From G963676095 sp963676095 (GTDB lineage Bacteria > Bacteroidota > Bacteroidia > Bacteroidales > Prolixibacteraceae): a stretch of 64,000 nt of DNA. The translations under genes and the position numbers were made by a program. Below are positions 36,501 through 46,184 of this stretch, piece by piece (the first letter of the stretch is position 1; every line of letters begins with the position of its first letter). The notes beneath the pieces are model-generated. The model was not told where the DNA came from. It worked only from the letters and a program-made list of their open reading frames with translations, and ran no database searches. The stretch spans positions 4,588,001 to 4,652,000 of the forward strand of contig OY781040.1 in the NCBI GenBank assembly GCA_963676095.1, read 5' to 3'.

Positions 36501-39500
36501 ATGAAAAAAAGTAGTATTCGTGCGCATTTTTTTCATTTAAGGAACTATTGTGCACATTTCCTTAAGGTTATGAAAATAACGGTTCTTCTCTTTTTACTAG
36601 GGATTGGCAGTGTATTTGCAGATTCTTCCTATTCGCAAAACACAAAGCTTTCGCTTCATCTGGAGAATAGTACCATAAAACAAGTTTTTGATGAGATCCA
36701 GAAGCAAAGCGAATTCATCATCTTTTACAAGGACAGTCAGATTGATACTGAAAGAAAAATTAGCGTTGGGGTTGACGGATTAACGGTAACCCAAATTCTT
36801 GATCAGATTCTGGACGGTACTAATCTGACTTATCGCATTTTCGACCGTCAGATTGTGATCATTCCCAAAAGAACAATCTCCGAAGAAGGAGAACAGATTC
36901 GGGGATTAAAGGATCTCCAGCAAGATCAAAGAATAGTTTCCGGCACAGTTATCGATGTAACCGGTCAGCCCATTCCCGGAGTCTCCGTCATCTTAAAGGG
37001 GACCACACGAGGTACCATTTCGGATAAAGATGGCAACTATCATTTGACCAATGTCCCCCCGGATAATGCTGTCCTGATTTTTTCTTTTGTTGGAATGAAG
37101 AGCCAGGAGATAGCTGTCAGCAGCCGTTCGGTAATCCAGGTGACTATGGAAGAAGAAAAAAAAGGGTTGGAGGAAGTAGTCATCGTTGGTTTTGGGACCC
37201 AAAAGAAAGGTAGTGTTATTGGATCAGTCGACCGCATTGACACCGACCAGCTTAAACAACCTACCCGAACGCTGAGTACTTCTCTGGCTGGGCGTTTGGC
37301 AGGAGTGGTAGCCGTTCAGAGTTCAGGGGAACCAGGATACGATGGCGCCAATTTCTGGATCCGCGGCGTCAATACCTTTACCGGGAATTCTGATCCGTTG
37401 ATTTTAGTCGATGGCGTTGAACGGGAATTGGACGATGTTGACGCTGAAGAAATCGCAGATTTCACGATCCTGAAAGATGCTACAGCAACTGCAGTATATG
37501 GTGTACGGGGTGCCAACGGCGTTGTTTTAATTACTACCAAAAAAGGCAATGTCGGAGTTCCTCAAATCAATTTTAGATTTGAGACCAGTATAACCGATCC
37601 CCTTGAATTGCCCGACTTCGTCGATGGTGCCACTTATATGACCTTGCATAATGAAGCCCTGAAGAATACAGGGAAAAACGCCTTGTTTTCGGATCTGGAA
37701 ATCAGTCGTACCGCAAATGGTTATGACCGATATTATTATCCCGACGTAAATTGGATAGACGAATTAATTGCCCACTGGCAATTATCTGAAAGGGCCACCA
37801 TTAACGTAGCAGGAGGAAGTGAACGGGTGCGTTATTTTGTATCCGGCGCTTTTTTGAATCAAAGCGGCATGTGGAAAAAATTCGGTGGCACCAGTTATAA
37901 TAACAATGTGAATGTGATGCGTTATAATTTCCGTTCAAATGTAGATATAAACATAACCTCGACCACCACCCTTTCGGTTAACCTGGCGGCGATTCTTGAG
38001 GATCGTAATTATCCGGGAGAATCGTCCGGTGACATTTTCAGTTGGATGCTGCAAGTGCCTCCAACCTGGTTCCCCATGACTTTCCCAGATAACAACTATG
38101 TCCCCGGTTATCCTTACGACCAAGGCCGTAATCCTTACCAGATGTTGGCCCGCTCCGGGTATACGACAGAAAATCATTCCACGGTGCAATCCAATTTTAA
38201 TATTGTACAAGACCTGTCTTTTTTTACAAAAGGACTATCATTCCGTGGCATGTTCGCTTTTGATTCTTATACAAAGGCGGTCATCAACCGTGTTATGACT
38301 CCAAGACCTTATATGATCGTTCCCTACGGATACGATGATGAAGGAAACCCTATTCTGACCGATGACGAAGGTAATTATAATTACGAAGACCAGGATCCAA
38401 GTGACTCTGGTTATCACGATTATCTGACGCGCAGCGTGGATGACCCGTATACAGATCGGTCAGTTTATCTGGAAACCAGTCTTAATTATAATCGGCGATT
38501 CGGACCGCACGGAGTAGGCGGTTTAGTGCTCTATAACCAGAGTGATAAAAGTTACCCGACTTTAGAGGGTATTTATGAGTCTGTTCCAAAACGGCATCAG
38601 GGATTAACAGGCAGAGCTACTTATGATTTTAATGAAAAATATTTTTTTGAATTCAACTTTGGCTATAACGGATCCGAAAATTATGCGGACGGGAAACGTT
38701 TTGGCTTTTTCCCTTCCTATGCTGTTGGCTGGGTCCCGACAAAAGAAGCTTTCGCGCATTCATGGAGTCCGGTAATTGATTACTTGAAGATCCGCTTGTC
38801 ACATGGTATCGTAGGAAATGACGCCCTTGACGACCGGTTTGTGTATTTAACGCGGGTGGAAAGTACCGACACCAATGTCGGTTTTGGTACCAATAACGGT
38901 TATGGCTACGGTTCTGGTTCGGGTATTAGTATTACTTATTATGGGAATCCCGATGCAACATGGGAAAAAGCTTACAAAACCGATTTGGGAGTTGAAGTCC
39001 ATTTCCTGAAAGATTTTGTTTTGCAGGCTGACGTTTTCTATGAAAAAAGGAAGGATATCTGGGTACAACTTGAAAAAATAGCAGATATTTTTGGCTATAG
39101 CTCCAATCCTTATGCGAATGAAGGAGAGATGGAAAACCATGGGTTCGATGGTTTCCTGGAATATTCCAAAGTGTTCAATAAAAATTGGAGTGCAAACTTT
39201 AAGGGGACTTTTAGCTTTGCAAAAAATAAAATTCTTGCTAACGGTGAAGAGGTAAAAAAATATGCTTATCAGTCTCAAATCGGTCAGCCTTACGGACGTC
39301 CCTATGGATATATCGCCGAAGGTCTTTTTGTGGATGAGGCAGAAATTGAAAACAGTCCGGATCAGACTACAGTGGGCGGCACCTCCTTACCTGGAGATAT
39401 TAAATATAAAGATGTCAACGGAGACGGAACGATTGACGATTTTGACGAGGTATATATGGGGCATCCCACTATTCCTGAGATCACTTTTGGTTTTGGAGCC

Positions 39501-39950
39501 AATGTCGTTTATAAAAATTTCGATCTTGCCCTATTGTTTCAAGGGGCAGAAAACGTATCCTTTTTTGCTATGCCAAAAGCTTTTCCCGAAGAGAACCGGG
39601 GAAATGTCCTCACCATTATACGCGATAGTTACTGGAGTGAAAGTACGCAAAACCTGAACGCTGATTTTCCCCGCCTGGGTATCGGCGATCAGGCCAAAAA
39701 CTATACCAATTCAAGCTGGTGGCTGCAGGATGGAAGTTATATTCGTTTAAAACAAGTGGAATTTGGCTATTCACTTCCTAAATCCTGGGTTCAGAAATGG
39801 AAAATTGGAAGTACCAGAATTTATGCCAATGGATTGAATTTAATAACCTTATCCCCTTTTAAATGGTGGGACCCGGAGGCCCAGGACTCCGATGGGATGT
39901 ATTATCCCATTCAGAAAACGATCAATTTTGGAATTGAAATAAAATTTTAA
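36501..39950 (+). CDS. SusC-type TonB-linked outer-membrane transporter (locus 2)
   Basis: 1,149 residues from an ATG in the same sequence context (ATCAAATTTATGAAAAAAA) as the other susC genes here; ATG at 36489 is an alternative. Signal segment ends near FADSSYSQN; STN domain (KLSLHLENSTIKQVFDEIQK); regulatory domain (VSGTVIDVTGQPIPGVSVIL); TonB-box-like GLEEVVIVGFGTQKKGSVIG; plug with WIRGVNTFTGNSDPLILVDG; barrel ending FGIEIKF. The SusD gene follows after 4 bp. The STN domain fits control through the FecR/sigma pair upstream. Confidence 0.95.
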   Translation: MKKSSIRAHFFHLRNYCAHFLKVMKITVLLFLLGIGSVFADSSYSQNTKLSLHLENSTIKQVFDEIQKQSEFIIFYKDSQIDTERKISVGVDGLTVTQILDQILDGTNLTYRIFDRQIVIIPKRTISEEGEQIRGLKDLQQDQRIVSGTVIDVTGQPIPGVSVILKGTTRGTISDKDGNYHLTNVPPDNAVLIFSFVGMKSQEIAVSSRSVIQVTMEEEKKGLEEVVIVGFGTQKKGSVIGSVDRIDTDQLKQPTRTLSTSLAGRLAGVVAVQSSGEPGYDGANFWIRGVNTFTGNSDPLILVDGVERELDDVDAEEIADFTILKDATATAVYGVRGANGVVLITTKKGNVGVPQINFRFETSITDPLELPDFVDGATYMTLHNEALKNTGKNALFSDLEISRTANGYDRYYYPDVNWIDELIAHWQLSERATINVAGGSERVRYFVSGAFLNQSGMWKKFGGTSYNNNVNVMRYNFRSNVDINITSTTTLSVNLAAILEDRNYPGESSGDIFSWMLQVPPTWFPMTFPDNNYVPGYPYDQGRNPYQMLARSGYTTENHSTVQSNFNIVQDLSFFTKGLSFRGMFAFDSYTKAVINRVMTPRPYMIVPYGYDDEGNPILTDDEGNYNYEDQDPSDSGYHDYLTRSVDDPYTDRSVYLETSLNYNRRFGPHGVGGLVLYNQSDKSYPTLEGIYESVPKRHQGLTGRATYDFNEKYFFEFNFGYNGSENYADGKRFGFFPSYAVGWVPTKEAFAHSWSPVIDYLKIRLSHGIVGNDALDDRFVYLTRVESTDTNVGFGTNNGYGYGSGSGISITYYGNPDATWEKAYKTDLGVEVHFLKDFVLQADVFYEKRKDIWVQLEKIADIFGYSSNPYANEGEMENHGFDGFLEYSKVFNKNWSANFKGTFSFAKNKILANGEEVKKYAYQSQIGQPYGRPYGYIAEGLFVDEAEIENSPDQTTVGGTSLPGDIKYKDVNGDGTIDDFDEVYMGHPTIPEITFGFGANVVYKNFDLALLFQGAENVSFFAMPKAFPEENRGNVLTIIRDSYWSESTQNLNADFPRLGIGDQAKNYTNSSWWLQDGSYIRLKQVEFGYSLPKSWVQKWKIGSTRIYANGLNLITLSPFKWWDPEAQDSDGMYYPIQKTINFGIEIKF

Positions 39951-39954
39951 GATT

Positions 39955-41871
39955 ATGGAATACAGTAAGAAAAATATTTATCAGTTAATCACGATCCTGT
40001 GTTTTTCCATTTGTATGGGATCCTGTTCCGATTATCTTGATCAGGTGCCTGAGGAAACATTGAGTGAAGATGATTTATTCAAATCCAAGGATGATGTGAT
40101 TAAAGTTCTGACCCAGGTATATTCCTACCATTACTCGACTATCGAATTTACCAGTAATGTAGGGCTGGCTGCGGATGAGGCTGATTATAACTGGAGCAGC
40201 TACGCGCCCTATTATAAAGATCTGGGGCAGTATAGTCAGTCTTCCCTGATCTACGATCATTGGGCAAGTTTCTATGAACAAATCCGTATGGCGATATACT
40301 TTTTAAACAGGATTGATGAATGCCAGGATGAGAAACTCACGGAAGATGAAAGGTCCTGGTGGAAAGGGGAAGCCTATTTTCTGGAAGCCTATTATTATTT
40401 TCTGTTATTTCAAATGTATGGTCCCGTACCATTGATCGATAAAGTTTATTCCGGAGATGAATTGACTGCGGCCATGGCTGAAGGTATTGGCCGTGCGCAT
40501 GCCGATTCTTGTGTCCAGTTTATCGATGACCTGCTGGTGAAAGCGATCGATCATCTCGACCTGTTTTATACATTTTCTTCAACCGAACGTGCCGGACGGG
40601 CCAGCCAATGTTCTGCCTGGTTCTTACGCTCCCGCTTATGGTTGTATGCTGCCAGTCCGCTTTATAATGGGATGACAGACGAAAATGGCGCCACTTTTTC
40701 ACAGTTGATGCCCAAAGACATTGAAGGTAATGACCTGATCAGCGCTACCTTTGATGTAAGTAAATGGGAAAAGGCCATGACCATTACCAGGGAAGCGATT
40801 GAAGTATGCGAGTCTGCCAATCTTGGATTGTATAAACCCGGGGTCAGCTCTTCTGTAACCAATGGCTATTCAGCCTACTGGAATGTCTTTAATTATGCGC
40901 GTGGGGGGCATCCCAGTAGTGAAAATGTTTTTTATAAACAGAATTTCTCTACAAGCAACATCCGGACTCATGCCTTACCGCTCTCCTGGAGCGGATATTC
41001 GGGGATATGTCCTACCTTGGAACATGTGGATGAATATTTCATGGCTAACGGTCTGATGCCCGAAGATGACCCGGCTTACTCAAGTGCATCCGGGTTTACT
41101 ACTTATACCAAGAATAATAATACCATTAAGCTGTATAACAAATATAAGAATAGAGACCCCCGGTTTTATGTCAACATCTTATTCCCGGGACAATATTCTT
41201 ATGCTGTATTGGGAAATGAAGAGGAAAGTTATGATACCCGGTGGGCATTTAATACGACCTCCGGTTGGACCGATTACATCTGGTACCGGCCGTTTTATGA
41301 GGGACCTGACGGCTACGCAAGCAAAACGGGGCGGGATTTCACTACCACTGGTTTCCTTTCGATCAAATTTGTCGGGAAAACGGACAGCAATACCAGCAAA
41401 GGGGATTATGCCGTTAATATTTTCCGGTATGCAGAATTGCTCCTGAATTACACGGAAGCTGCCTTTGAATATTATGCCCATTCAGGAATTGATCCGCTTA
41501 ATCAGGAGGATGTATTTACCTATTGGGATGAAATCCGTGAAAGAGTTCAGCTTCCGGATGTCCGGACGGCATATGAGGATGCCGGCATTACGCTTACGAC
41601 GGATAAGATCCGGGAACTGGTCCGCAGGGAACGTTCGATTGAACTTGCTTTTGAAGGACATCGATATTTTGATAACCGACGTTGGCTAATTGCTGATAAT
41701 GAGGGTGGTAGTAAACACGGAATGGACGTTTATAAAAATGAAGATGAGGGATTCTGGAATGAGGACTATGTCTTTGAAAGCCGCTACTGGGACGATAAAA
41801 TGTATTTTATGCCCATTCCTCAGTCAGAAATCGATAAAAATCCAAAACTGACACAAAATGCATTATGGTAG
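39955..41871 (+). CDS. SusD-like surface glycan-binding lipoprotein (locus 2)
   Basis: 638-residue SusD/RagB-family lipoprotein. The lipidated Cys lies in SICMGSCSDYLDQ (about residue 23), and DYLDQVPEETLSEDDLF is the usual start of the mature protein. The C-terminal signature is LVRRERSIELAFEGHRYFDN, ending in IPQSEIDKNPKLTQNALW. It partners the SusC 4 bp upstream and overlaps the next candidate frame by a few bases only if a distal start is used. Confidence 0.94.
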   Translation: MEYSKKNIYQLITILCFSICMGSCSDYLDQVPEETLSEDDLFKSKDDVIKVLTQVYSYHYSTIEFTSNVGLAADEADYNWSSYAPYYKDLGQYSQSSLIYDHWASFYEQIRMAIYFLNRIDECQDEKLTEDERSWWKGEAYFLEAYYYFLLFQMYGPVPLIDKVYSGDELTAAMAEGIGRAHADSCVQFIDDLLVKAIDHLDLFYTFSSTERAGRASQCSAWFLRSRLWLYAASPLYNGMTDENGATFSQLMPKDIEGNDLISATFDVSKWEKAMTITREAIEVCESANLGLYKPGVSSSVTNGYSAYWNVFNYARGGHPSSENVFYKQNFSTSNIRTHALPLSWSGYSGICPTLEHVDEYFMANGLMPEDDPAYSSASGFTTYTKNNNTIKLYNKYKNRDPRFYVNILFPGQYSYAVLGNEEESYDTRWAFNTTSGWTDYIWYRPFYEGPDGYASKTGRDFTTTGFLSIKFVGKTDSNTSKGDYAVNIFRYAELLLNYTEAAFEYYAHSGIDPLNQEDVFTYWDEIRERVQLPDVRTAYEDAGITLTTDKIRELVRRERSIELAFEGHRYFDNRRWLIADNEGGSKHGMDVYKNEDEGFWNEDYVFESRYWDDKMYFMPIPQSEIDKNPKLTQNALW

Positions 41872-41906
41872 TTCGTATTTTATATAAACCATTGAATACA
41901 AAAGTA

Positions 41907-42977
41907 ATGAAACGATTCCTGATTTATTTGAAGTGTTATTGTCTGGCAGGTCTGTTAATCTCATGTGAAGATGATGGTTCAAATGTTGTTCCGGAGATAA
42001 TTACAGACGTTGAAACAACCGCCGGATACGGAGAGATCATTTTCAAATGGACCAATCCGGATGATGAGAACTTTTACTATGTAGATATATCCTTTGTGGA
42101 TTCCAAAGGACTATCCAGAAGCAGTAAAGTCAGTCATTTTGCTCAGGGAGACACGATTACGGGCTTTGCTGATACCAATTCCTATACATTTAACCTCACC
42201 TCTTGTAGCTATTCCGGGGGAGCATCTTCTCCTGTAGTGGTGACAGCCTCTCCTTTGGAACCTGCCTTTAGCTTTGTTTCTGCTACTATCGAAATGGTTG
42301 CAGATTTTGGCGGGGCTGTTGTTTCCTGGGATAATGAGACAGGGAAAGAAGTGACCGTCATGGTTGCTTATCTCGCCAATTCGGGAGAAAAGGTGACCAG
42401 TACTTTTGATGCCTCTGAGACAGGGAAAGGGTATATTAGCGGTTTGTCCGCTACTACCCAGACCTTTACAGTAACAGCCTCGGATGCAGCAGGCAATACT
42501 TCGGAGGAAAAAGCATTTGAAATCACGCCGTTGGAAGAAACAGCGATCAGCAAAACAGGCTGGTCTGTTGTAGGCTACAGTTCCCAGGAGCCCGCTGAAG
42601 GTGCCCCAAACGGTTATGTAACGGCTGTTTTCGACGATGATGTTTCCACTTATTGGCACTCCCAGTGGAGTGAAGCACAACCAGGTTACCCCCATTGGTT
42701 TATTATTGACATAGGAAAGGAAGTAACCATCAGCCGTTTTGAATGTTACAGGCGCCAGGATGATGACCGGGGGCAGACAGAATGCCAGTTTCTGACCAGT
42801 CGGGACGGAATAACCTGGGAAGACCAGGGAACTTATGATTTTGACAGTTCCACCAATGACGCCCAGAGTTACCGGATGACCAGTAACCCTCAGGCCCGTT
42901 ATTTTAAGTATGTAGCCACCGCAGGGCCAAATTTCTATGCATTTCTTGGCGAGATCACTGTTTTTGGGGCTGAGTAA
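41907..42977 (+). CDS. Discoidin (F5/8 type C) domain surface lipoprotein
   Basis: 356 residues from ATG at 41907; the in-frame GTG/ATG region upstream adds 14 residues before the signal and is rejected. Lipoprotein signal KCYCLAGLLISCEDDG; two Ig/FN3-like modules (GYGEIIFKWTNPDDENFYYV; FGGAVVSWDNETGKEVTVMV), as in DUF4959/DUF5000-type proteins; then a C-terminal F5/8 type C carbohydrate-binding fold (STYWHSQWSEAQPGYPHWFI through YFKYVATAGPNFYAFLGEI). Likely a surface glycan-binding protein that supplements SusD. It is the last gene of locus 2, which carries no enzyme in this window. Confidence 0.88.
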   Translation: MKRFLIYLKCYCLAGLLISCEDDGSNVVPEIITDVETTAGYGEIIFKWTNPDDENFYYVDISFVDSKGLSRSSKVSHFAQGDTITGFADTNSYTFNLTSCSYSGGASSPVVVTASPLEPAFSFVSATIEMVADFGGAVVSWDNETGKEVTVMVAYLANSGEKVTSTFDASETGKGYISGLSATTQTFTVTASDAAGNTSEEKAFEITPLEETAISKTGWSVVGYSSQEPAEGAPNGYVTAVFDDDVSTYWHSQWSEAQPGYPHWFIIDIGKEVTISRFECYRRQDDDRGQTECQFLTSRDGITWEDQGTYDFDSSTNDAQSYRMTSNPQARYFKYVATAGPNFYAFLGEITVFGAE

Positions 42978-43000
42978 ATAATTTGAGCAATTTATCATAT

Positions 43001-43039
43001 CACAGGCGGGGATATCTTCTTCCCGGTGTCTCCCCTGTG
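43001..43039 (+). terminator. Terminator-like hairpin after locus 2
   Basis: CACAGGCGGGGA (43001-43012) pairs with TCTCCCCTGTG (43029-43039) with one bulge, followed by ATTTATTT. It closes locus 2 and separates it from the glycosyltransferase pair. Confidence 0.6.
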
Positions 43040-43073
43040 ATTTATTTGGGTTTACTTAATAGATTAATATACG

Positions 43074-44414
43074 ATGATTGATATTAATAAATCCTTTAAG
43101 TATTTTCCTGTATTTTTGATAGTTATCACGATTGGCGTATTCTTCCCATCCTTTTTTAATGACTTTCAACTGGGGTGGGATGACCAATGGCAGGTACTGG
43201 ATTGCGAATTTGTAACTCACCATTCGGTTTATGATCTTTATTACCATTTTACTCATTTTCACCTGGGGCAATATTTCCCTGTTAATACTTTACTTTATAT
43301 CGTGGTATATGAGCTTTTTGGGTTTAGCCCCGGAGTTTTTCATGCAGCTTGCTTGCTGATTCATATTTTCAATGTTCTGCTCGTTTATTTAATTATCTAC
43401 AAAACGATTAATTTATCCAAGCCGGTATGGAGTGAAACCCGGGTCAAAATGATGGCTTTTCTGACAGCTTTAATCTTTGCGATTCATCCCCTTCAGGTAG
43501 AATCAGTTGCCTGGATAAGCGCGTCTAAAATTGTTCTTTATGCGTTCTTCTTTTTGTCTGGCATTTGGTTTTATCTGAAATATTTAATCTCAAAAAAAAC
43601 CTTTTGGTTAGTCGGATGTGCCTGTTGCTATTTATTGTCTTTCGGATCAAAGGAACAGGCGATCATCTTTCCTCTGAACCTTTTTGCCTTTGATTATATT
43701 GCCGGGAGGTTTAAAAAATTGAATTTCACCATTGCGTCCTTGTCAGACTGGGTTATTATTGAAAAACTACCCTTCTTTATAATTGCCTTATTCCTGTATG
43801 GTTTTTCTTTGAGCAATAACCTCGGGACTTTTGATGTGGATACCTATCCTTTTCATCAACGTTTACTTTTTGGGATGAGCAGCCTGATGGACTACCTGTT
43901 CCGGTTCATTGCCCCGGTTAAGTTATATTATTTCTATTTTTTCCCGATTAACCACGGAGAATCTTTACCCGTTTATTTCCTGATCTATCCGGTGTTGGTG
44001 TTAATCTGTGTCCTGTTTGTCCGGAACAGTTACAGAAGAAACAACCGTTTGGTCGTTTTCGGCAGCTTATTGTTTTTTATTAACATCGTGCTGGTGCTGC
44101 ATGTAATCCCGATGCCCCGGGCCATGATCACCGCCGACCGGTATATGTATTTTAGCCTTATTGGTTTGGGACTGATATCTTCCTGGGTAATCTGCTTTTT
44201 TTATCAGAAAGTCAGGAAAAAAAGGAACCTGATCTTCTTGCTTTTTTCTTTCTGGCTCCTTTTTCTTGGTTGTCATTCTTTTCTCAGAACACGTGAATGG
44301 AAAGACAGCGACGCCATCAAGAAGAACGTGACTGAGCTCATTGAAAAAAGAAAAGCTGAAAATAAACCTGTCGTTAACGATCCTCTAAAAAATAAGCCTG
44401 ATGGGGAAGAGTGA
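43074..44414 (+). CDS. GT-C fold membrane glycosyltransferase, TMTC-like
   Basis: 446-residue polytopic membrane protein with about nine to ten hydrophobic segments. An early acidic loop FQLGWDDQWQ and the motif IHPLQVESVAWIS (about residue 140) followed by SFGSKEQAIIFP match the TMTC/PMT-like GT-C family, which uses polyprenyl-phosphate sugars; TMTC proteins in animals O-mannosylate secreted proteins. RAMITADRYMYFSLIGLG is another conserved stretch. It overlaps the DPM1-like gene by 14 bp, the expected donor-synthesising partner. It lies directly upstream of the exported peptide modules. Confidence 0.78.
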   Translation: MIDINKSFKYFPVFLIVITIGVFFPSFFNDFQLGWDDQWQVLDCEFVTHHSVYDLYYHFTHFHLGQYFPVNTLLYIVVYELFGFSPGVFHAACLLIHIFNVLLVYLIIYKTINLSKPVWSETRVKMMAFLTALIFAIHPLQVESVAWISASKIVLYAFFFLSGIWFYLKYLISKKTFWLVGCACCYLLSFGSKEQAIIFPLNLFAFDYIAGRFKKLNFTIASLSDWVIIEKLPFFIIALFLYGFSLSNNLGTFDVDTYPFHQRLLFGMSSLMDYLFRFIAPVKLYYFYFFPINHGESLPVYFLIYPVLVLICVLFVRNSYRRNNRLVVFGSLLFFINIVLVLHVIPMPRAMITADRYMYFSLIGLGLISSWVICFFYQKVRKKRNLIFLLFSFWLLFLGCHSFLRTREWKDSDAIKKNVTELIEKRKAENKPVVNDPLKNKPDGEE

Positions 44415-45384
44415 TTTTACAGTATCCGTCATTGTTCCCTGTTATAATGAAGCGGAGAATATTCCGTTGATCGTCAGGGAGCTTCAGAAGGTTTTGACGC
44501 CTTACGTTTATGAGATAGTGCTGGTTGATGATGGCAGTACCGATGATTCCAGGGTTATATATGAACAGCTTGCTTGCCGGTATCCCGAAATCAATTACAT
44601 CTGTTTTACCCGCAATTTTGGACACCAGGCAGCTTTGCAGGCCGGGATTTGCCATGCCAATGGTGATGTTATTATCACGATTGATGCCGATCTGCAACAA
44701 CCGCCCTCTATTATTCCCCGGATGATTGATCGTTGGCTCGGGGGATCGGAAATCGTGGAAGCAATCCCCATTTATGCCAATTCGGTTAGCTGGTTTAAAA
44801 AACACTCCTCATACCTGTTTTATAAATTGCTGGACCATCTGAGCGACTATCGTGTAGTTAAAAGCTCCAATGATTACCGGTTAATTGATAAGAAAGTAGC
44901 TGAGGTGATCCGGAAATTACCTGAAAATCACCTGTATTTAAGAGGGCTCTATTCCTGGATGGGATTTGGTAAAGCTTTCGAGGAATACGAACATCTGAAA
45001 CGGATCAATGGAAAAACCCATTACCCGTTGCATAAAATGGTCAGGCTGGCATTGAACGGGATTACCTCGGTAAGCATTAAGCCGCTGCGACTGGCGCTTG
45101 TTCTGGGACTGTTTGTTTCGTTGATTGCATTTATCATTGTTATTTGGGCCCTTTATCTGGCCTTTTTCACAGACAAGGCCATTCCTGGTTGGACCTCCAC
45201 GATTGTCAGCACGGTATTCCTTGCCGGAATGCAACTGATCGTACTGGGGATCATGGGGGAATACCTTGGCAAACTATTTATGGAAAATAAGAGACGTCCG
45301 AATTATATCATTCTAGATAAAAGTATGAAAACCATTTCAAAAGAAAAAACAATACCTACGACAGATAGTTTTGCTATTAGATAA
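44401..45384 (+). CDS. Polyprenyl-phosphate glycosyltransferase, DPM1/GtrB-like
   Basis: 327 residues: an N-terminal GT2 domain (VSVIVPCYNEAENIPLIVRE, EIVLVDDGSTDDS, DVIITIDADLQQPP with the DAD metal site, SSNDYRLIDKKV) followed by two C-terminal membrane segments (about residues 230-255 and 265-290), the layout of GtrB and Dol-P-Man synthase-type enzymes. It would make polyprenyl-phosphate hexose for the overlapping GT-C protein. A 360-bp gap follows. Confidence 0.9.
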   Translation: MGKSDFTVSVIVPCYNEAENIPLIVRELQKVLTPYVYEIVLVDDGSTDDSRVIYEQLACRYPEINYICFTRNFGHQAALQAGICHANGDVIITIDADLQQPPSIIPRMIDRWLGGSEIVEAIPIYANSVSWFKKHSSYLFYKLLDHLSDYRVVKSSNDYRLIDKKVAEVIRKLPENHLYLRGLYSWMGFGKAFEEYEHLKRINGKTHYPLHKMVRLALNGITSVSIKPLRLALVLGLFVSLIAFIIVIWALYLAFFTDKAIPGWTSTIVSTVFLAGMQLIVLGIMGEYLGKLFMENKRRPNYIILDKSMKTISKEKTIPTTDSFAIR

Positions 45385-45600
45385 ACAGCATTAGTTTGTT
45401 TGTTCTCTGATAAGATATTGAGAAGGCTGCAACATGATTTGGCTGGCTTATCCCTTATTAAACCGTGAGGTAGAGTTGTATCAACAGACGATAGCTAGTG
45501 TTAAATTACATTAATAATACTATTTATCAAATAGATGTTTATAAGTATTTTAAATACAATGAAAATATATCTTAGTTATGCAATTAGACACTAGATAATG

Positions 45601-45716
45601 AAAGGAGGTACTAAATGTGACATAAAAGAAAACTAAAAAAATCTGCTTTTCACCCATTAGATTGCGACCGGGAACAGCAGGCGTATTTGATTAACTTATT
45701 AATCATTACGAAATAA
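45601..45716 (+). pseudogene. Start-stop mini-ORF and decayed frame upstream of peptide 1
   Basis: The 45385-45746 gap holds AAAGGAGGT (45601-45609), a full Shine-Dalgarno sequence, 5 nt before ATG (45615) whose next codon is TGA. The same frame then runs open for 31 codons (HKRKLKKSAFHPLDCDREQQ onward) to TAA at 45716. The block CCCATTAGATTGCGACCGG (45653-45671) recurs with three changes at 49180-49198 upstream of peptide 2. In both copies it reads PLD[C/S]DR in one frame, suggesting a decayed small gene or a conserved leader. Nothing else is recognised in the gap. Confidence 0.4.
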
Positions 45717-45746
45717 ATTCCAAAAAACTTAATAATTTATTTAATT

Positions 45747-46124
45747 ATGAAAATTAGAACTAAAAAAAGATTCAAATACTTTGCTATAACAACGCTTTTT
45801 GTTGCTCTTGTTTTGAATATAAAAATTACGATGGATGATCCATTTCTACTGATGAGTGAAGCAGTTGTTGCTCAAACAACCAGTTCCACTGACCCGAACT
45901 CGACTGTAAGCTCAGGAACTATAACCACAGTTCTTGAAGATAATACAGATGAATCAGGTGCTTCCACCCTAAGAAAGGGATCCTGTTGGTGTGATGGAAA
46001 AGAAAGCTGTAGGAAAAAGAAAGATGGAACCGTTTGTCCTGATAGACTTAGATGTTCTGCAAGTGGATGTATTGCAATAATATCATCATTGGGCACTATA
46101 ATTCAAATTCTGAGTACATTTTAA
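45747..46124 (+). CDS. Exported Cys-rich peptide 1 with NVEALA-like leader
   Basis: 125 residues. A basic start (MKIRTKKRFKYF), a hydrophobic segment and NIKITMDDPFLLMSEAVVAQ form a leader that resembles the NVEALA-type peptides of Bacteroidetes; the matching peptide 2 leader is nearly identical. The mature part begins Ser/Thr-rich (TTSSTDPNSTVSSGTITT) and ends with six Cys in C-x-C-x5-C-x8-C-x5-C-x4-C followed by a hydrophobic tail. It is followed by a terminator hairpin, then a propeller and a CxxC thioredoxin-like gene. Function unknown; a secreted disulfide-bonded peptide is the inference. Confidence 0.75.
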   Translation: MKIRTKKRFKYFAITTLFVALVLNIKITMDDPFLLMSEAVVAQTTSSTDPNSTVSSGTITTVLEDNTDESGASTLRKGSCWCDGKESCRKKKDGTVCPDRLRCSASGCIAIISSLGTIIQILSTF

Positions 46125-46130
46125 AAAGAT

Positions 46131-46160
46131 AAGGCTACAGATATTTCTGTGGCCTTTTTT
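46131..46160 (+). terminator. Rho-independent terminator after peptide 1
   Basis: AAGGCTACAGA (46131-46141) pairs with TCTGTGGCCTT (46146-46156), 11 bp with one wobble and a 4-nt loop, followed directly by TTTT. It sits between the peptide and its downstream lipoprotein gene, so the peptide can be expressed separately or at higher level. Confidence 0.85.
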
Positions 46161-46184
46161 ATTTATATAACAATCTATACCCAA

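Noticed and set aside
42111..42998. 295-codon minus-strand frame opposite the discoidin gene
   Set aside because: Antisense shadow; the + frame has a lipoprotein signal and a recognised domain.
46149..46184. GTG start for propeller 1 within the terminator stem
   Set aside because: The extension lies in the hairpin and T-run; ATG at 46185 begins a proper lipoprotein signal.
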